DNA of 8,276 bases, taken from the NCBI GenBank assembly GCA_943329505.2, contig CALQED020000042.1, positions 1-8,276 on the forward strand. The letters run 5' to 3'. The DNA is from Polynucleobacter meluiroseus (lineage in GTDB: Bacteria; Pseudomonadota; Gammaproteobacteria; Burkholderiales; Burkholderiaceae). The translations under genes were made by a program, and so were the position numbers. Under the pieces are notes generated by a model. The model made no database searches and was not told where the DNA came from. It saw nothing but the letters and a program-made list of their open reading frames with translations. Positions 6,887 to 8,276 of this stretch are shown one piece after another (position 1 is the first letter of the stretch; each line of letters begins with the position of its first letter).

Positions 6887-7210
6887 CTAGCGATTTGGTG
6901 AAAAGTCCGTAGACGATAGGTATATGGTGCTTTGAGATCCCAAGAGTGGTCCGGATAACTTCTCGCTTTCAGTCTTGACTGCCTTCCACTCCTCATCATT
7001 TGCAAAAGCATCCCAAGCGGCTTTTTCAGCATCCTTGTTTGGGAAGCGCACGAGATAATTAAATACACCGGGCTCTTCTAAGTTATCCCAGCAATGGGTT
7101 ACCTCAATCCCAAGTCGATTAAAAATCGACATGGTCTTTTCTGCAAAGCGTTTTTTTAAGGCTTCAAAATTACCCTCTGTTGCCTTATATGTTTTTAATT
7201 CATAAATCAT
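6887..7210 (-). CDS. NIPSNAP-family protein
   Basis: A 107-residue protein resembling the NIPSNAP family, small ferredoxin-like alpha+beta barrel proteins that usually dimerise. Typical features are the opening MIYELKTYKATEG, a middle VTHCWDNLEEPG.FNYLVRF, the FANDEEW stretch near residue 85 and the terminal STDFSP. ATG 7210 is chosen over the upstream TTG 7228 because AAAGG (7217-7221) lies 6 nt before the ATG, inside the longer frame, and conserved sequence begins at this Met. There is no signal peptide. The biochemical role of bacterial members is mostly unknown; in catabolic clusters they may be small isomerase-like or ligand-binding proteins, which is inference. The gene lies 38 bp after Bug 4 and is followed at once by an inverted repeat. 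Confidence 0.88.
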   Translation of the reverse strand: MIYELKTYKATEGNFEALKKRFAEKTMSIFNRLGIEVTHCWDNLEEPGVFNYLVRFPNKDAEKAAWDAFANDEEWKAVKTESEKLSGPLLGSQSTIYLSSTDFSPNR

Positions 7211-7216
7211 AGAATG

Positions 7217-7221
7217 CCTTT
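7217..7221 (-). promoter_or_regulatory. Shine-Dalgarno that decides the NIPSNAP start
   Basis: AAAGG is 6 nt before ATG 7210 and falls inside codons of the longer TTG-initiated frame, so it supports the shorter 107-residue protein. Confidence 0.7.
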
Positions 7222-7248
7222 CTTTCAATATCAGTGTTTTGTAGTACT

Positions 7249-8226
7249 TTAATTAAGATCAATTTTGTTCGATTTAATCAAGCTACTCCACTTGGCAATT
7301 TCGCTATTAATAAATACCTTAAATTGAGCTGGATCAGCCCTCACAATATCCATGGTTTGAGCAGCCAATAACTTACGCGTCTCTGGATCATCTAATGCTT
7401 TTGAGATGGCAGCGGCTAATTTATCAATCACTTGAGAGTTGGTTCCATTCGGAGCAAAAACTCCGAACCATAAAGACACATTGAAATCAGGTACACCGGC
7501 CTCTTCCAGTGTTGGCACTGCTACCAATGGAGTTCTTTTGTTACTGGTTGTCGCTAAAGGAATGAGTTTTCCACTATTAATATGTGGCAAAACGGTTGAT
7601 GCTGGAGAAAACATGACTGGCACTAGTCCTGATAAAAGATCGCTCATCGCCTGAGAGCTACCTTTATATGGCACATGCTGCATTTGAATTCCAGTGCGAG
7701 CCTCAAATAATTCTGCTGACATATGTGGAGAGCTTCCGGCTCCAGAGGATGCATATGAAATCTCACCTTGCTTTGACTTGGCTAGTGCAACTAATCCCTG
7801 CACCGACTTCACACCTAGATTAGGATGCACCACCAAAATATTGGGAATGCTAGCGACTAGAGCAATCGGGGCTAAGCTCTTGTACGCCTGTGTGCTCGCA
7901 TTATTATGCGCAGCAGCGTTTACCGTTCCAGAAGATGAACTAAACAACAAGGTATAGCCATCATTTGGTGCATTGGCGACCAACTCAGTAGCAATAGAGC
8001 TTGATGCGCCCGGACGGTTTTCTACCAATACCTGTTGGCCCAGTTGCGGTCTTAAACGTTCAGCAATAATTCGCGCTGCGGTATCGGTAGCACTACCAGC
8101 AGCAAAACCTACGACAAACTTAATCGGCTTATTGGGGTAAGCATCCGACTGAGCCTGCGCTATTGATCCAAAAAATATCAAAACAACTGCTAGTGGAACT
8201 ACCGGTAGATATTTTTTGACATTCAT
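7249..8226 (-). CDS. Bug/TctC-family periplasmic solute-binding protein (Bug 4), divergent
   Basis: A fourth Bug receptor, 325 residues. The signal peptide is clear: MNVKK, a hydrophobic run VVPLAVVLIFFGSI and cleavage likely after AQA (residue 25). Landmarks are the first loop GFAAGSATDTAAR (40-52), VLVENRPGASS (66-76), NDGYTLL (88-94), SSGAGSSPHMSAELF (160-174), HVPYKGSSQAMSDLL (184-198) and LWFGVFAPNG (252-261). It departs from the other three: loop VP is VG, GG is GS, the usual acidic lP(F/Y)D..kDf segment is replaced by NASTQAYKSL, and it ends IDLN rather than xAD. A different ligand is plausible. The ATG shares a base with the stop of the preceding frame (TAATG), with GGAG 8 nt upstream, so it is not the first gene of its transcript. 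Confidence 0.93.
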   Translation of the reverse strand: MNVKKYLPVVPLAVVLIFFGSIAQAQSDAYPNKPIKFVVGFAAGSATDTAARIIAERLRPQLGQQVLVENRPGASSSIATELVANAPNDGYTLLFSSSSGTVNAAAHNNASTQAYKSLAPIALVASIPNILVVHPNLGVKSVQGLVALAKSKQGEISYASSGAGSSPHMSAELFEARTGIQMQHVPYKGSSQAMSDLLSGLVPVMFSPASTVLPHINSGKLIPLATTSNKRTPLVAVPTLEEAGVPDFNVSLWFGVFAPNGTNSQVIDKLAAAISKALDDPETRKLLAAQTMDIVRADPAQFKVFINSEIAKWSSLIKSNKIDLN

Positions 8227-8276
8227 TATTCACGCTCCAAAATATTGAGTCCGCGCACACGATCCAGTAGATAGAG
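8226..8276 (-). CDS. C-terminal tail of an unidentified upstream gene
   Basis: A frame open from the window edge ends in TAA at 8228-8226, giving the last 16 residues LYLLDRVRGLNILERE. The stop overlaps the Bug 4 ATG by one base, and the Bug 4 Shine-Dalgarno lies inside its final codons, an arrangement typical of adjacent genes in one operon. The tail is too short to assign to a family, and a chance open frame cannot be excluded. Confidence 0.5.
   Translation of the reverse strand, partial: LYLLDRVRGLNILERE

Noticed and set aside
6808..7068. 86-codon minus-strand open frame overlapping the NIPSNAP gene
   Set aside because: It is in another frame of the NIPSNAP gene, runs through the inverted repeat and its composition is not protein-like.
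7208..7228. TTG-initiated six-codon extension of the NIPSNAP protein
   Set aside because: The extension contains the ribosome site of the internal ATG, and the family pattern starts at that ATG.
7439..7957. Plus-strand open frames opposite Bug 4
   Set aside because: Shadows of a well-supported Bug gene with no ribosome sites or domain motifs.
1..8276. Mobile element, CRISPR array, RNA gene or defence system
   Set aside because: No transposase, terminal inverted repeats, spaced repeats, tRNA/rRNA-like segments or defence domains were seen; all clear genes are metabolic or receptor types.

Overview
The window looks like an accessory catabolic region from a betaproteobacterium of the order Burkholderiales. 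The main reason is the presence of four separate Bug/TctC-type periplasmic solute-binding proteins, a family greatly expanded in that group. Base composition is moderate (roughly mid-40s % GC by eye), which would fit a lower-GC lineage such as the freshwater genus Polynucleobacter. The genus is an inference, not something the sequence proves.

Every convincing gene lies on the minus strand, so transcription runs from high to low coordinates. In that order they are: the last codons of an unidentified gene at the right edge (8226-8276); Bug protein 4 (7249-8226); a small NIPSNAP-family protein (6887-7210); a 132-bp gap holding an inverted repeat and a weak promoter candidate; an FAH-family hydrolase/lyase (5843-6754); Bug protein 3 (4834-5820); a zinc-independent quinone-oxidoreductase-like MDR enzyme (3835-4827); Bug protein 2 (2764-3780); an Ldh_2-family malate/L-lactate-type dehydrogenase (1659-2705); Bug protein 1 (666-1658); and an MBL-fold metallohydrolase cut by the left edge (1-635).

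Spacing is tight. One junction is a stop-start overlap (TAATG), one a direct abutment (TAAATG), and the other gaps run from 6 to 58 bp apart from the 132-bp one. This reads as one or two operons. The striking layout is that soluble enzymes alternate with periplasmic binding proteins, and no TctA/TctB membrane subunits appear in the window. The simplest reading is a cluster for capture and breakdown of one or more organic acids. The Bug proteins would bind carboxylates in the periplasm, and the cytoplasmic enzymes would oxidise a 2-hydroxy acid, cleave or isomerise a 2-oxo/enol acid, reduce an enone or quinone-like intermediate and hydrolyse an ester, lactone or thioester. The actual substrate cannot be read from the sequence.

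Several translation starts needed a decision. The FAH gene very probably starts at TTG and the dehydrogenase at GTG. For Bug protein 3 and the NIPSNAP gene, Shine-Dalgarno spacing favours an internal ATG over the longest frame. I see no RNA genes, insertion sequences, CRISPR arrays or clear intrinsic terminators. Apart from gene 3' ends and short leaders there is no gene-free stretch over 300 bp.
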